Positions 17,964-27,163 are shown, numbered from the stretch's first letter. The stretch: 64,000 nt of DNA from Flintibacter sp. KGMB00164 (GCF_008727735.1 NZ_CP044227.1:1302001-1366000), one strand, 5' to 3'. The notes: a model not told the origin generated them from the letters alone. Numbers and translations are program-made.

Positions 17964-18527
17964 GCAGGGAACAGGATGAGCCTACAATCTGGATGTAGGG
18001 CAAAACACCACTGTTTGCGGGATATTTGGATACTTTCAAGGAGAATTAGTAAGCAAGATTGGGATGACTGTTGGTTAGGCTGGGAGATACAAAGAATAAG
18101 CACTATAAAGCATATTCAAAAAAGCCCTTGAGACATACTATCAAGAGATGCGTGAAGAAGTGAGCCGCAAACAAATTTCGTTTTCCCAGAAAATCAATTA
18201 TTAAAAGAGAAATCAAATACTTCGCTCCCACTTTTGGGCGCTTTTTGTACTTTTATTCCTTTTTTGAAAGAATCCTCGTCGCTGTTTATGATGGTCAATT
18301 TTTATAAAAATGTATAACTATTTTACAATCTTTGAGCGAGTTATCCGCACTTTGAGAAGTTATTGGTCATCTTTTTGCGATTATTCGTTTCTAACGCCGG
18401 AAACGACTTAAACGGTTAAACTAAATTTTTTATGGTTATTTGTAGTTATTTTTAACCATTTCCACTACATTTCGATTACTCTTTGACACTCTTAATCCCA
18501 CTGTTTCCGAGTGCTCCGGCGCTGTCT
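17964..18527. other. Gene-free AT-rich stretch between two att-like motifs
   Basis: This 564-base stretch has no credible gene. It is much more AT-rich than the recombinase genes and contains several TTAACC/GGTTAA and ATTTTT tracts, which could be arm-binding sites. It is flanked by the two octamer-pair motifs and could be the edge between element 1 and the adjoining DNA or the scar of a nested insertion. Confidence 0.4.
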
Positions 18528-18547
18528 GTGGTCAAACATGTGGTCAA
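18528..18547 (+). repeat. Octamer-pair motif, perfect copy (att-like)
   Basis: GTGGTCAA-ACAT-GTGGTCAA, identical to the 20 bases at 53410-53429 beside tRNA-Pro. It is immediately followed by the terminator hairpin at 18548. A candidate attachment-site core marking the right end of element 1. Confidence 0.6.
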
Positions 18548-18608
18548 AGAGCCCTTCTTGACCAGGCGCAGCATCCGCTGCCGCCGTCTGTCCAGAAGGG
18601 CTCTTTTT
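18548..18608 (+). terminator. Intrinsic terminator at element 1 right end
   Basis: AGAGCCCTTCT (18548-18558) pairs with AGAAGGGCTCT (18594-18604), followed by TTTT. The inner part can fold further. It would stop transcription leaving element 1; with the complementary arms it may also act on the opposite strand for the convergent esterase gene. Confidence 0.7.
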
Positions 18609-18733
18609 CATGTTCAGGTTTGGGGTATTGTACCTCTGCAGAGGCTGAGATACAAGTTGTTTTTTCGTTTTAGGCATATCAAATTTTAACACGCCTATAC
18701 AAAGAATACAGGCTGGTGGGAGGCGGGCCTAAC

Positions 18734-19408
18734 TCACCTGCTCAGCAGCCAGCAAAGGCCCGCGGCGGTGCGCTCCGTCGCATGGTCGTAGTGGTTCCCA
18801 GAGTTCAACTGAAACACCGTGTCGATCCCCTTATCCTGGTAGAATGCCTGAATCTCTTCCGTGTTCTGCCTGACATTCCGCAGGACTGGGTTCCGAGTCT
18901 TGCTCTCCTTGTCTCCCAAGGAGAAGTACATGCAGTCCGGCCAACGCTTTGGCTCGTAGGAGAAGATATAGTCCTTCATTCTGGGAAACCAGAGAGAGCC
19001 AGACATACTGCCCATCCGAGAAAATAGATCCGTCTGGTAGATCGCATACAGGGCAAACAGCCCCGCCAGAGAGTACCCGGCGATCCCTCTCCAACAAGGG
19101 ACTTCATCAATCGCCTTCTCTGCCGCTGGAATAATCTCCTCGGTGAGGAGACGCAGGTAGTCGTCCGCACCACCAGTGCAGGGCTCAGCATTTTTGAAAG
19201 CAGGCGGACTGTTCCAGGGAACCATATCGTGGTTCCAGTCCAGATCACTGATAGCCACCAAGGTAAACGGCGGACAATCGGATGCCTGCGTGGCCGCAAA
19301 TACCTTCTGACCTTCATCGGAAAAGGTATGTAGGTAGATTGCTGGCCCTCCGACTTTGCCCCCTGGGAAAACAGATATTCTTTTGCCGTCTATTGTGAAG
19401 GTTGGCAT
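18734..19408 (-). CDS. Putative esterase, alpha/beta hydrolase (esterase D/enterochelin esterase-like)
   Basis: A 224-residue protein; ATG 19408 follows GGGGGA and is preferred over GTG 19429. It has the alpha/beta hydrolase nucleophile elbow GYSLAG (serine near residue 115) preceded by CWRGIA, an acid-loop region (SLGDKE) and a late histidine (NHYDHATER), consistent with the putative esterase family PF00756. No signal peptide, so probably cytoplasmic. It faces element 1 and is transcribed away from the restriction-modification operon. The substrate is unknown. Confidence 0.75.
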   Translation of the reverse strand: MPTFTIDGKRISVFPGGKVGGPAIYLHTFSDEGQKVFAATQASDCPPFTLVAISDLDWNHDMVPWNSPPAFKNAEPCTGGADDYLRLLTEEIIPAAEKAIDEVPCWRGIAGYSLAGLFALYAIYQTDLFSRMGSMSGSLWFPRMKDYIFSYEPKRWPDCMYFSLGDKESKTRNPVLRNVRQNTEEIQAFYQDKGIDTVFQLNSGNHYDHATERTAAGLCWLLSR

Positions 19409-19540
19409 TTTGCTTCCCCCAATTTTCACTTTAACGATTGATAGCCGTTGAAAGTCAAATTATTTTACAGCAAAGAGTCTTTGGATGCAATAGATGCGAG
19501 ACATGAAAGTTACATAGGCCCCTGTTGTAAAGAAACTAAA

Positions 19541-19560
19541 AATCATGCGAATGCATGATT
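19541..19560. promoter_or_regulatory. Palindromic operator ahead of restriction-modification operon
   Basis: AATCATGC-GAAT-GCATGATT, a perfect 8-bp inverted repeat, ends four bases before the predicted -35 box at 19564. Its position suits binding by the XRE-type regulator encoded at 19705, as with controller proteins of restriction systems. Confidence 0.55.
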
Positions 19561-19563
19561 TTC

Positions 19564-19592
19564 TTGCGTATTTCTGCTGAATATGCTATTAT
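19564..19592 (+). promoter_or_regulatory. Sigma-A-type promoter for the MORC restriction-modification operon
   Basis: TTGCGT, 17-base spacer, TATTAT. It lies 113 bases before the XRE regulator gene, immediately after the palindrome at 19541. Confidence 0.55.
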
Positions 19593-19648
19593 TATACACA
19601 ACGCTGTCAGGTGTTGGAAGAGACCTTGGCGGCATAGCTGCAATCTCC

Positions 19649-19680
19649 AAAATGCTCTGCCGTCTGGCAGGGCATTTTGC
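19649..19680 (+). terminator. Leader hairpin (possible attenuator)
   Basis: AAAATGC(T)CTGCC and GGCAG(G)GCATTTT form a strong stem with loop GTCT inside the predicted leader of the XRE gene, ending about 25 bases before its start. It could be an attenuator or the end of an upstream transcript. Confidence 0.45.
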
Positions 19681-19704
19681 ATATTGGCGTGGAGGAATCT
19701 TGTT

Positions 19705-19908
19705 ATGGCGGTTAGCTATAAAAAGCTTTGGAAACTTCTTATCGACAAAGACATGAAGAAAAAAGATCTGTGTGTGAAAGCAGGCATTAGTCCTGCCTCA
19801 GTCACCAAAATGGGTCGAAATGGTCATGTTAGCACAGAAATACTTTTAAAAATTTGCATGGCGTTAAATTGCCAAATAGAGGACATTGTGGAGATTGTAC
19901 CCGATTGA
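19705..19908 (+). CDS. XRE-family helix-turn-helix regulator
   Basis: A 67-residue protein; ATG 19705 follows GGAGG. It is a single Cro/C1-type domain: KLLIDKDMKKKDLCVKAGIS and a recognition helix ASVTKMGRNGHVSTEILLKIC. Small XRE proteins of this type often sit beside DNA methyltransferases and control expression. The palindrome next to the promoter at 19541-19592 is its likely operator. The next gene begins about 95 bases downstream. Confidence 0.8.
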   Translation: MAVSYKKLWKLLIDKDMKKKDLCVKAGISPASVTKMGRNGHVSTEILLKICMALNCQIEDIVEIVPD

Positions 19909-20003
19909 AAATGAGACCACTATTTTGGACAATTAATGCGATAGAATGAACAGAATTTAAAAACGGAGACGTTATTGTTAACTATAATAAGGTGAGTGAA
20001 ACA

Positions 20004-21440
20004 ATGCTATTGACTACAAAGGAAATTGCTCAAAAATGGGGGGTTTCTGTTACTTGGGTTACTATACTCTGTAAAAAAGGGCGCATCAAAGGTGCAGTGA
20101 GGGATGGTAACAGATGGTATATTCCTGAAGATGCAAAAAAACCAGCAGATCGTCGCACAAATAAAGAGGCTCCTGGTAAAAAACGATTTAGATTTGTGGA
20201 TCTGTTTGCTGGTATTGGCGGTTTTCATCAGGCAATGAGGTATCTGGGTGGCGAATGTGTTATGGCAGCTGAGATTAATGAGGAATGTAGGAAAACATAC
20301 CAACTTAATTATCATACCCAAGAAAAAGAAATTCGCCGAGATGTAACAGAAATAGATCCGTTAACTATTGCGCCGTTTGATGTCTTGTGTGCTGGGTTTC
20401 CATGCCAACCGTTTAGTAAAGCTGGCGCCCAAAAGGGCTTTCAGGATAAAAAACGTGGCAATCTATTTTATACAATAATGAACATTCTCGATGCGCATCC
20501 AGAAGTCAAGTTTATTATTCTTGAAAATGTTCGAAATTTAGCGGACAAGACTGAGAATTGGGGCATTATTACATCCGAATTGATGCAACGCAATTTCTAT
20601 ATTACAGAAGAACCACTTATCCTCTCTCCTTCAGATTTCGGAATTCCTCAAATTCGTGAAAGAGTATATATACTTGGGATTCGGAAGGATATTCGAAATG
20701 AGAAAATTCTAAGCAACGGATTTATTCATAAAACTGACTTACACTTAGAAAAGTATCTTCGAAAGTGTAAGATGGGGGATGCATGGACAATACTGGAAGA
20801 AAATGTTGATGACTCTTATATGATCTCTGAAGAGCAGGAAAAGATGATTTTCGCATGGGATGAATTTAGAATTGGCACAGGGATTAAGGTGATTGGATTT
20901 CCTATCTGGATAGATAGTTTTGGCGTAGGGATTGATGATGATCAGGCCGTTTTCCAAGCACAAGGATATGGCGATATGCCCAAATGGAAGAAAAATTTTT
21001 TGGAACGAAATAGAAAGCTGTATTTAGACAATAGAATTTTTATTGATAACTGGATTCAAAAGTATGACATGCTAAATAGAATTAAATTATTCAAAAAATT
21101 TGAATGGAATTGTGGTGCAGATGTCTCCGATATCCATGATTGTCTAATACAAATTCGTCAATCAGGAATCCGTGCAAAGCGTCCTACATTCTATCCCTCC
21201 CTTGTCGCTATTGTAAATACTCCTATTATTTGGGACAGAAAGAAGAATCATTTTAGGAAATTAACTCCCAGAGAAGCTGCAAATTTGCAAAGCTTTCATG
21301 GCGGATTTAAGTTCCGTGGTACAGATGCTACACAGTATAAACAACTCGGAAACTCAGTAAATGTTCGTGTGTTGAAAATTTTAGGGGAACGCCTGTTTGC
21401 ATTAGCGAACGACGGATGGGATGGTGACTTTGATGGCTAA
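20004..21440 (+). CDS. DNA (cytosine-5)-methyltransferase with N-terminal HTH
   Basis: A 478-residue protein. ATG 20004 is preferred (AAGGTGAG upstream) over GTG 19992. Residues 1-45 form an excisionase-like winged helix (TTKEIAQKWGVSVTWVTILC), unusual for a 5mC methyltransferase and perhaps a second DNA-contact or autoregulatory domain. The catalytic domain has all main motifs: FVDLFAGIGGF (I), GFPCQPFSKAG with catalytic Cys near 134 (IV), ILENVRNL (VI), QIRERVYILG (VIII) and QLGNSVNVRVL (X). It methylates cytosine C5 in an unknown target sequence and would protect host DNA from the nuclease encoded downstream. The next gene starts inside its end. The long, variable target-recognition region (about 245-400) is atypical. 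Confidence 0.93.
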   Translation: MLLTTKEIAQKWGVSVTWVTILCKKGRIKGAVRDGNRWYIPEDAKKPADRRTNKEAPGKKRFRFVDLFAGIGGFHQAMRYLGGECVMAAEINEECRKTYQLNYHTQEKEIRRDVTEIDPLTIAPFDVLCAGFPCQPFSKAGAQKGFQDKKRGNLFYTIMNILDAHPEVKFIILENVRNLADKTENWGIITSELMQRNFYITEEPLILSPSDFGIPQIRERVYILGIRKDIRNEKILSNGFIHKTDLHLEKYLRKCKMGDAWTILEENVDDSYMISEEQEKMIFAWDEFRIGTGIKVIGFPIWIDSFGVGIDDDQAVFQAQGYGDMPKWKKNFLERNRKLYLDNRIFIDNWIQKYDMLNRIKLFKKFEWNCGADVSDIHDCLIQIRQSGIRAKRPTFYPSLVAIVNTPIIWDRKKNHFRKLTPREAANLQSFHGGFKFRGTDATQYKQLGNSVNVRVLKILGERLFALANDGWDGDFDG

Positions 21441-23022
21441 AAAACTAAATATCAGGCCAACAAGCGGTGTCTATGCTACATATAAACGGCTTAGCTATCA
21501 ACCTTGGACTGCTATTGCCGAGTTTGTTGACAATTCTACGCAGAGTTTTTTCGATCACAAAAATGAACTTATGTCGCAAAAATATGCAAAGGGACTTCGG
21601 ATAACTATTGACTATATCGAAGACAAGGATATGGGTGATTCCATTGAAATCTATGATGATGCATATGGTATGGAATGGTCAGACTTTCAACGAGCTGTAG
21701 TTCTCGATAGGCCGCCTCAGAAAACGACAGGCCGAAACGAATTTGGAATGGGGCTTAAAACTGCGGCTTGTTGGTTCGGATCTGTTTGGTCAGTTGAATC
21801 AACGCAACTTGGATCAAGAAATAAGTATTATACTGAGATTAACATTGACGATCTTGGAAAATACAAAACAGAAGAGATTGATGTACGAGAAGATTTAGTT
21901 AGCGCCAAAGAACACTACACAAAAATTGTAATTAAGAAACTAAATAAACGTATAGTTGGCCCTAGAACAGTTGGTAAGGTAAAAGAACTTCTTAGCAGCA
22001 TCTATCGAGAAGATATTAGATCTGGATTAGTTAAAATATTTTACAATGGCACTTTACTTCAATTTAAAGAAGCACCTGTTTTTGTTGAAAATATTAACGG
22101 GCAGAACAAAGCGTGGAAAAAAGAAATAGAATTTACTGTCAATCATGAAGGTAAAGATTTGCATGTGTCTGGATTTATTGCAATCCGAATTCCAGGTAGT
22201 GTGAAAGATGCTGGTTTTACTCTTATTCGGCGAGGAAGAGTGATTGTTGGAGGATCTGAAAAAAATTATCGTCCAGTTGAATTATTTGGTGATGCAAATT
22301 CTTATGCATGGCAGAGACTATACGGAGAACTGCATATGGATAATTGGCCTGTTACACAGGCAAAAGACAACTTTGACTGGCACAATAGTGGTTTAGAGGA
22401 AGCATTTATCGAGGCACTGCAGAATTTTACACAAGACTATCGTCGCAAGGCAGAAAGTATTCGTGTGCGAGAAAAAATTCATACAAAAGACCTTGTACAC
22501 TTGGCAACACAAGACCTTTCTGGCTCTGGTCTAGTTCAAAATCTACAAATCGAAATTGTTGAAGAGGAACCCAACCAACCTCAAAATCCGGCTAAAAAAG
22601 CTATTCAAGAAAAATTGACAGATTTGCAACAAGAGAACTCTTCACAAGAAGAGGTAGTTACGCCAAGTGATGACGGAGTGACTATTGAGGGTGGAAATCA
22701 TGTCAATTATCGTTTTATGTATAAACACATAGAATATCTTTTTCATATTATTTTTGATATGAGTGACCCTACAATGGATTGGTTGCTTGTGGAAGCTGAT
22801 GGCGAAAATGAATATACACTCTCTATCAATATGCGTCATTCCTTTTTCAAACCACTCATTGAAAAACGAGAGTTCATGCCAATTATGATGCGGATGTCCA
22901 TTGCACTTGTATTGGCCGAAATAGAGTCAATGACGGTTTCTCCAGATGGTCGAATTGAGCCGTCTGCAATTCGCCTTAAAATGAATGAAATACTTGAATC
23001 TGTACGCAAAGGAGATGAATAG
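21433..23022 (+). CDS. GHKL (MORC/MutL-like) ATPase
   Basis: About 529 residues (ATG 21433; in-frame ATG 21421 is an alternative). The N-terminal 200 residues carry GHKL ATPase motifs: N box EFVDNSTQSF (about 29), G1 box DDAYGM (about 75) and G2 box FGMGLKTAA (about 103). A transducer-like domain follows, and the C-terminus is probably a dimerisation region. GHKL ATPases beside Z1 ATPases, 5mC methylases and PD-(D/E)XK nucleases are the MORC-type restriction systems predicted by comparative genomics. ATP-driven clamping on DNA is the likely role. Overlap with the methyltransferase gene implies co-translation. Confidence 0.88.
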   Translation: MAKKLNIRPTSGVYATYKRLSYQPWTAIAEFVDNSTQSFFDHKNELMSQKYAKGLRITIDYIEDKDMGDSIEIYDDAYGMEWSDFQRAVVLDRPPQKTTGRNEFGMGLKTAACWFGSVWSVESTQLGSRNKYYTEINIDDLGKYKTEEIDVREDLVSAKEHYTKIVIKKLNKRIVGPRTVGKVKELLSSIYREDIRSGLVKIFYNGTLLQFKEAPVFVENINGQNKAWKKEIEFTVNHEGKDLHVSGFIAIRIPGSVKDAGFTLIRRGRVIVGGSEKNYRPVELFGDANSYAWQRLYGELHMDNWPVTQAKDNFDWHNSGLEEAFIEALQNFTQDYRRKAESIRVREKIHTKDLVHLATQDLSGSGLVQNLQIEIVEEEPNQPQNPAKKAIQEKLTDLQQENSSQEEVVTPSDDGVTIEGGNHVNYRFMYKHIEYLFHIIFDMSDPTMDWLLVEADGENEYTLSINMRHSFFKPLIEKREFMPIMMRMSIALVLAEIESMTVSPDGRIEPSAIRLKMNEILESVRKGDE

Positions 23023-23024
23023 TA

Positions 23025-25190
23025 ATGGTGGATAAGTGGCTTACTGTCTGCGATAGTGAAGAGCCTAAAACTTGGAGCATTTCAGTCGATGGATATTTTC
23101 GCTCAAATGTCGAGAAAAGAATGCTCGCAGATGACATGAGCCTTGACGCTATAAATGCGGTATTCTGCAACGCTGTTCGAATTCTTAGCCATTGCCCAAA
23201 CCCTAATATTCATGAGGAAATTGCAGAAACAGGAATAGTCATCGGTAAGGTGCAGAGTGGTAAAACATCAAATTTTATTTCTGTGCTTGCGCTGGCATTT
23301 GATAATGGATATGACATTGCTATTGTTTTAGGCGGAAATACACTCGATCTTCTAAAACAGAATGCGACCAGAATTAAGTCTGCATTTAATGTAGACTCAG
23401 AAAAGCTCACTGTGTTAAAAACAAATGACAATAAGACATTAATTAATCCAGCTCGTATTAAAGATTTCCTTGAAAATGGACATAAAGTAATTATTGTTGG
23501 GCTAAAACATAACAAGCATATTGATCAGATAGCGGAGATATTTGAAAATTCCTATTTAGCGAGCAAGTCTGTGCTGATTATTGATGATGAGGGCGACCAG
23601 GCAACCCTCAATACGCGCGCTTACAAGAATTCTATTAGCAAAACATATGGCTCTGTTTTAAATCTAAAAAACAAGCTAAAAAGCCACTGTTTCCTGTCTG
23701 TTACAGCTACTCCGCAGGCTAACATTCTTATAGAAACATTTGATACGCTTTCTCCTGATTTTGGAGAACTTGTTTACCCGGGAGAGGGATATTGTGGCCT
23801 ACAAACCTTTCACGGAGAAGATTGTGACAAATATGTATATGAAATTCCGGCAAAGGAACCAAATCTTCTTGATGGAACTGGGGTTCCACCATCGGTGTAT
23901 AAAGCAATGGCAATGTTTTTTGTAGGGAACGCCATTCGTAAAAGTCGAGGTGATATGGGGGATCACGCAATGCTAATACACCCCAGCCAGAAAAAGTATG
24001 ATCACAAAATTGTTGAGGTGAAAATACAATCCATTCTTGATGACTGGAAATCAAAAGCAAAGACGAAACTTGCTGGACACCGCGATATTTCTTATATATC
24101 TCTCCGGAAACAACTTGTTGAGGCATATGACAATTTTGTGTCTGACGGAGTCATCTGTTTGCCGTTTGAGGAAATTGAAAATGAGATCCTATATCGGATC
24201 AAAGCTTGTTCTCCAGTCCTTGTATGTAATAGTGATGAAAACGCCAGCGAAAATTCTGAGCATTACAAAACAAATATCTTTGTCGGCGGGAATCTTGTTG
24301 AACGTGGTATAACAATTAAAGGACTCGCAGTTACTTACATTACAAGACGCGCAAAAGGTAAGAGTAATGTTGACAATACAGAACAACGAGCACGGTGGTT
24401 TGGATATAAATCTCGCTATCTTGATGTGTGTCGTGTTTTTACAACTAAGGATATAAAAGATGACTTTACCAGCATTCTTGAACATGATGAGGATATGTGG
24501 GCATCTATTGAACGGGCACAGGAGCGAGGCATTCCATTTAAGGAAATGCCGAGAATTTTTAAACTTGCACGAAGTGCTTTCCTTAGATTAACCCGTGCGA
24601 ATGTTGCTAAAACCGAAAATTTTGCATTGTCTGAGTGGAAGCCGCAAAAATACTTTATGCTTGATAAGCAGAAAGTGGAAAATAATACAACTACTATTGA
24701 TTCTTTTAGAAGAAAGTATAGTAAAAAAATTGCATTTGAGCACCACAACGATGTTCAAATTCATGCTGTGCTATGTGAACAAGATTACCATGTACTTTTC
24801 GGCGAACTTCTATCAAAATTGGAATATGTTGAAGGAGAAATACTTAATAAACGATATTTTACGCTTTTAGACGAAGCTTTTTTGAAATTAAACCTGAATA
24901 CACCCGTTGATGTTTATTGGGTACGGGATACAAAACACTCTACACGTAAAATTAATGATGATAATTCAATTGACCAGCTATTTCAGGGCCGAAATCCCAA
25001 TGTATCCAGTGCCTTATATTATGAAGGAGATCGTAGTCTTGCAGATAAACAACCGGAACATATTCAGTTGCAAATTCACTTTGTTAAACCAACTAACCGA
25101 CCTGAAATAAACTTTTATGCCCCTACATTAGCAATATATATTCCAGAAAACTGTGCATGTGAATTGGAGAAACTGGTGGTGAGAGCGTGA
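23025..25190 (+). CDS. Z1-domain ATPase
   Basis: A 721-residue protein starting three bases after the GHKL gene. It has a Walker A-like GKVQSGKTSN (about 73-83), Walker B-like LIIDDEGDQATLN (about 186), SVTATPQAN (about 226), and late superfamily 2-like motifs NLVERGITIKG (about 427) and QRARWFGYK (about 456), the layout of Z1-domain proteins (PF10593). The domain combines helicase-like motor features and is a constant partner of the MORC GHKL ATPase and DUF4420 nuclease in these restriction operons. Its stop overlaps the next start (GTGATG). DNA translocation is inferred, not shown. Confidence 0.9.
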   Translation: MVDKWLTVCDSEEPKTWSISVDGYFRSNVEKRMLADDMSLDAINAVFCNAVRILSHCPNPNIHEEIAETGIVIGKVQSGKTSNFISVLALAFDNGYDIAIVLGGNTLDLLKQNATRIKSAFNVDSEKLTVLKTNDNKTLINPARIKDFLENGHKVIIVGLKHNKHIDQIAEIFENSYLASKSVLIIDDEGDQATLNTRAYKNSISKTYGSVLNLKNKLKSHCFLSVTATPQANILIETFDTLSPDFGELVYPGEGYCGLQTFHGEDCDKYVYEIPAKEPNLLDGTGVPPSVYKAMAMFFVGNAIRKSRGDMGDHAMLIHPSQKKYDHKIVEVKIQSILDDWKSKAKTKLAGHRDISYISLRKQLVEAYDNFVSDGVICLPFEEIENEILYRIKACSPVLVCNSDENASENSEHYKTNIFVGGNLVERGITIKGLAVTYITRRAKGKSNVDNTEQRARWFGYKSRYLDVCRVFTTKDIKDDFTSILEHDEDMWASIERAQERGIPFKEMPRIFKLARSAFLRLTRANVAKTENFALSEWKPQKYFMLDKQKVENNTTTIDSFRRKYSKKIAFEHHNDVQIHAVLCEQDYHVLFGELLSKLEYVEGEILNKRYFTLLDEAFLKLNLNTPVDVYWVRDTKHSTRKINDDNSIDQLFQGRNPNVSSALYYEGDRSLADKQPEHIQLQIHFVKPTNRPEINFYAPTLAIYIPENCACELEKLVVRA

Positions 25191-26140
25191 TGGAAATTCG
25201 AGACATATTAAAAGCATTACAGGATAAACATATAACTGACCAACCGTATGAAGTGTTTTTAGTTGACAACACATGCTATTTTGGAAAAGATTATAATAAC
25301 AATGTAGTCTTTATGATTCCTTCACGCGTCACAAAAGTTATGCCGATATGTCAGGAAACGCGTTCTCTAAGATTTGCTTTTAATAAAAAATGTGTTTTCA
25401 AAAGCGAAGATAAAATCGTTACAAGGATAGTGCATCTATTCACATGCAAAGAAAAAGACGAAGAAAATATACTGGCATTTATTCGATTAACAAAAGCATT
25501 TTCTCAAAGTGAATTTGATGAAGATCAACTTTATTTAGCAAAGTTATTTTCAGTTATCTCAGCATTGTTTGATAAAGAGAGAAAAGTATCTGAATCAGAA
25601 CTTCAGGGCCTTTTTGCGGAACTATATACGATTTTGTATTTAGGAGAGGCCGGTTGCAATATAGCTAAATTTTGGCAGTCTCGCAATAGAATGAAATTTG
25701 ATTTCTCTTTTACAGAGAACAAAAGATTGGAAATAAAATCCACTTTGAAGCCTACCCGTGTACATCATTTTAAGCATGACCAACTCCTCAGCGAATTATA
25801 TGACATCAAAATTGTGTCTGTTATGTTTCGTAAGAGTGACTTTGGATTATCTCTTCAAGAATTAGTCGATAAAATTCGCGATAAATATGTTGACAATTTT
25901 ATCTTACTTATGCATGTTGAAACAGCAATTGCAAATGTCGACAAAGACATGCTTTATGGCATTAAATACGATGAAATCTACCTGAAAGAAAATTTGCGGT
26001 ATTTTGATGCTAAAAATGTTCCTCACTTTAACGAGAAAACCCCTGAAGGCGTATTTAATGCAGAATATGATTGTTGCTTAGATACCGTTCCAACATTTGC
26101 AGAAGAAGAACTAATCAATTGGATTAAGGAGGATGATTAA
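25190..26140 (+). CDS. PD-(D/E)XK nuclease (DUF4420-like)
   Basis: A 316-residue protein; ATG 25190 overlaps the Z1 stop. Residues about 145-190 contain a helix with LQGLFAELYTILYL, then FDFSF (catalytic Asp about 170) and RLEIKST (Glu-x-Lys about 181-183), followed by a conserved TRVHHF. This matches the PD-(D/E)XK motif protein family PF14390. It is the expected DNA-cleaving subunit of the MORC-type restriction system. The next gene overlaps by one base. Confidence 0.85.
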   Translation: MEIRDILKALQDKHITDQPYEVFLVDNTCYFGKDYNNNVVFMIPSRVTKVMPICQETRSLRFAFNKKCVFKSEDKIVTRIVHLFTCKEKDEENILAFIRLTKAFSQSEFDEDQLYLAKLFSVISALFDKERKVSESELQGLFAELYTILYLGEAGCNIAKFWQSRNRMKFDFSFTENKRLEIKSTLKPTRVHHFKHDQLLSELYDIKIVSVMFRKSDFGLSLQELVDKIRDKYVDNFILLMHVETAIANVDKDMLYGIKYDEIYLKENLRYFDAKNVPHFNEKTPEGVFNAEYDCCLDTVPTFAEEELINWIKEDD

Positions 26141-26442
26141 TGTTTAAAACATATGATTTATTTGACCATAGGAATATTAATGATCTGATACCAGAAATTA
26201 TATACTACTATCTCTTTCAGGGCCTAAGTTTGACCGGGATAGAACAAAAATTATTTCGTACTGATGCATACCACGGATGGTTGAGTAAGACATTTTTAAA
26301 TTATTACGGAATTGACACCGAAAAAGAAAATAAAGGCATCTATGAAAATCGAACTGTTCCTGAAATTGTGGAGGAACTGTATAGAAGTTCAAATATTGCT
26401 CACATACGTGTTGCAAAGATTCTTAAAGAAAAATATCTGTAA
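26140..26442 (+). CDS. Small protein at the end of the MORC restriction operon
   Basis: A 100-residue protein overlapping the nuclease stop by one base (TAATG). It is mostly helical, with aromatic and basic residues (YHGWLSKTFLNYYGID) and an HTH-like C-terminal segment (TVPEIVEELYRSSNIAHIRVAKIL). No family recognised. Tight coupling suggests it is an obligate or accessory subunit, perhaps a specificity or regulatory factor. It is the last gene of the AT-rich block; the following gene is markedly more GC-rich. Confidence 0.65.
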   Translation: MFKTYDLFDHRNINDLIPEIIYYYLFQGLSLTGIEQKLFRTDAYHGWLSKTFLNYYGIDTEKENKGIYENRTVPEIVEELYRSSNIAHIRVAKILKEKYL

Positions 26443-26492
26443 ACAACTTGGAAAATAGAGATTTCGTCGCAGCATAATAGGGGACTTTTGCT

Positions 26493-26810
26493 ATGAAACA
26501 ATACAATAAACTTGTCCGTGACCGTATTCCAGAAATTATCAAAGCCGATGGGAAAACCTGTGTCTGCGAAACGCTTTCTGACGAGCACTACCTGTATCTC
26601 CTGGACCAGAAGCTAAATGAGGAATTAGCGGAATACCAGGAGAGCAAATCCCTGGAAGAACTTGCCGACCTTCTGGAGGTCATGCAGGCGGTCGTGAAGG
26701 CCCGCGGCTGGACGCTGGAAGAATTGGAGCAGGTGCGGTCGGACAAGGCTGCCAAACGGGGCGGATTCGAGAAGAAAATCCTGCTGAAGGGAGTAAAGGA
26801 GGATTGCTAA
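26493..26810 (+). CDS. MazG-like nucleotide pyrophosphohydrolase
   Basis: A 105-residue protein with a typical all-alpha NTP-PPase layout: NKLVRDRIPEII at the start, KLNEELAEY then EELADLLEVMQAV supplying the ExxE...ExxD metal ligands. Family members hydrolyse (d)NTPs to monophosphates and pyrophosphate. Phosphoribosyl-ATP pyrophosphatase-like proteins of this length occur as single genes in defence regions. It is separated by 50 bases from the MORC operon and touches the following small gene, so it probably begins the GC-rich McrBC operon. A role in nucleotide signalling or pool control is possible. Confidence 0.8.
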   Translation: MKQYNKLVRDRIPEIIKADGKTCVCETLSDEHYLYLLDQKLNEELAEYQESKSLEELADLLEVMQAVVKARGWTLEELEQVRSDKAAKRGGFEKKILLKGVKEDC

Positions 26811-27158
26811 ATGGATATTGTAAAAGCAAAAGAGCTATTATCTGCTTTAGCTGATGGCATTGATCCATTCACTGGAGAACTTTTACCCCAAAACCATGTA
26901 TGCAATCAGCCTGAAATGATTCGAGCCTTTCATGAAATTTTGAATGTGATTCCTCCGCCCAAGAAAAAAAGTCTGCCCCGAAATGCCGGAAAACCATGGA
27001 CAGATATTGAGGAAGAAAAACTGCTGGATGAATTTGACTCAGGAATGACAACTTCTGCAATCGCCAAGGAGCATGGCAGAAGCAAAGGTGCCATTGAATC
27101 CCGATTAGCGGATCTCGGGAAGATTACAGATACATATCTTAACAGGAAACCGAGGTGA
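26811..27158 (+). CDS. SANT/Myb-like small DNA-binding protein
   Basis: A 115-residue protein starting directly after the MazG-like stop. The C-terminal half has NAGKPWTDIEEEKLLDEF and a recognition helix (TSAIAKEHGRSKGAIESRLADLG), resembling SANT/Myb-type or sigma-4-like helix-turn-helix domains. The N-terminal half includes DPFTGELLP. Similar proteins are frequent in Bacillota as companions of helicase genes. It overlaps the spacer of the nuclease-helicase gene. Regulatory or accessory role unknown. Confidence 0.65.
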   Translation: MDIVKAKELLSALADGIDPFTGELLPQNHVCNQPEMIRAFHEILNVIPPPKKKSLPRNAGKPWTDIEEEKLLDEFDSGMTTSAIAKEHGRSKGAIESRLADLGKITDTYLNRKPR

Positions 27159-27163
27159 CCTCC

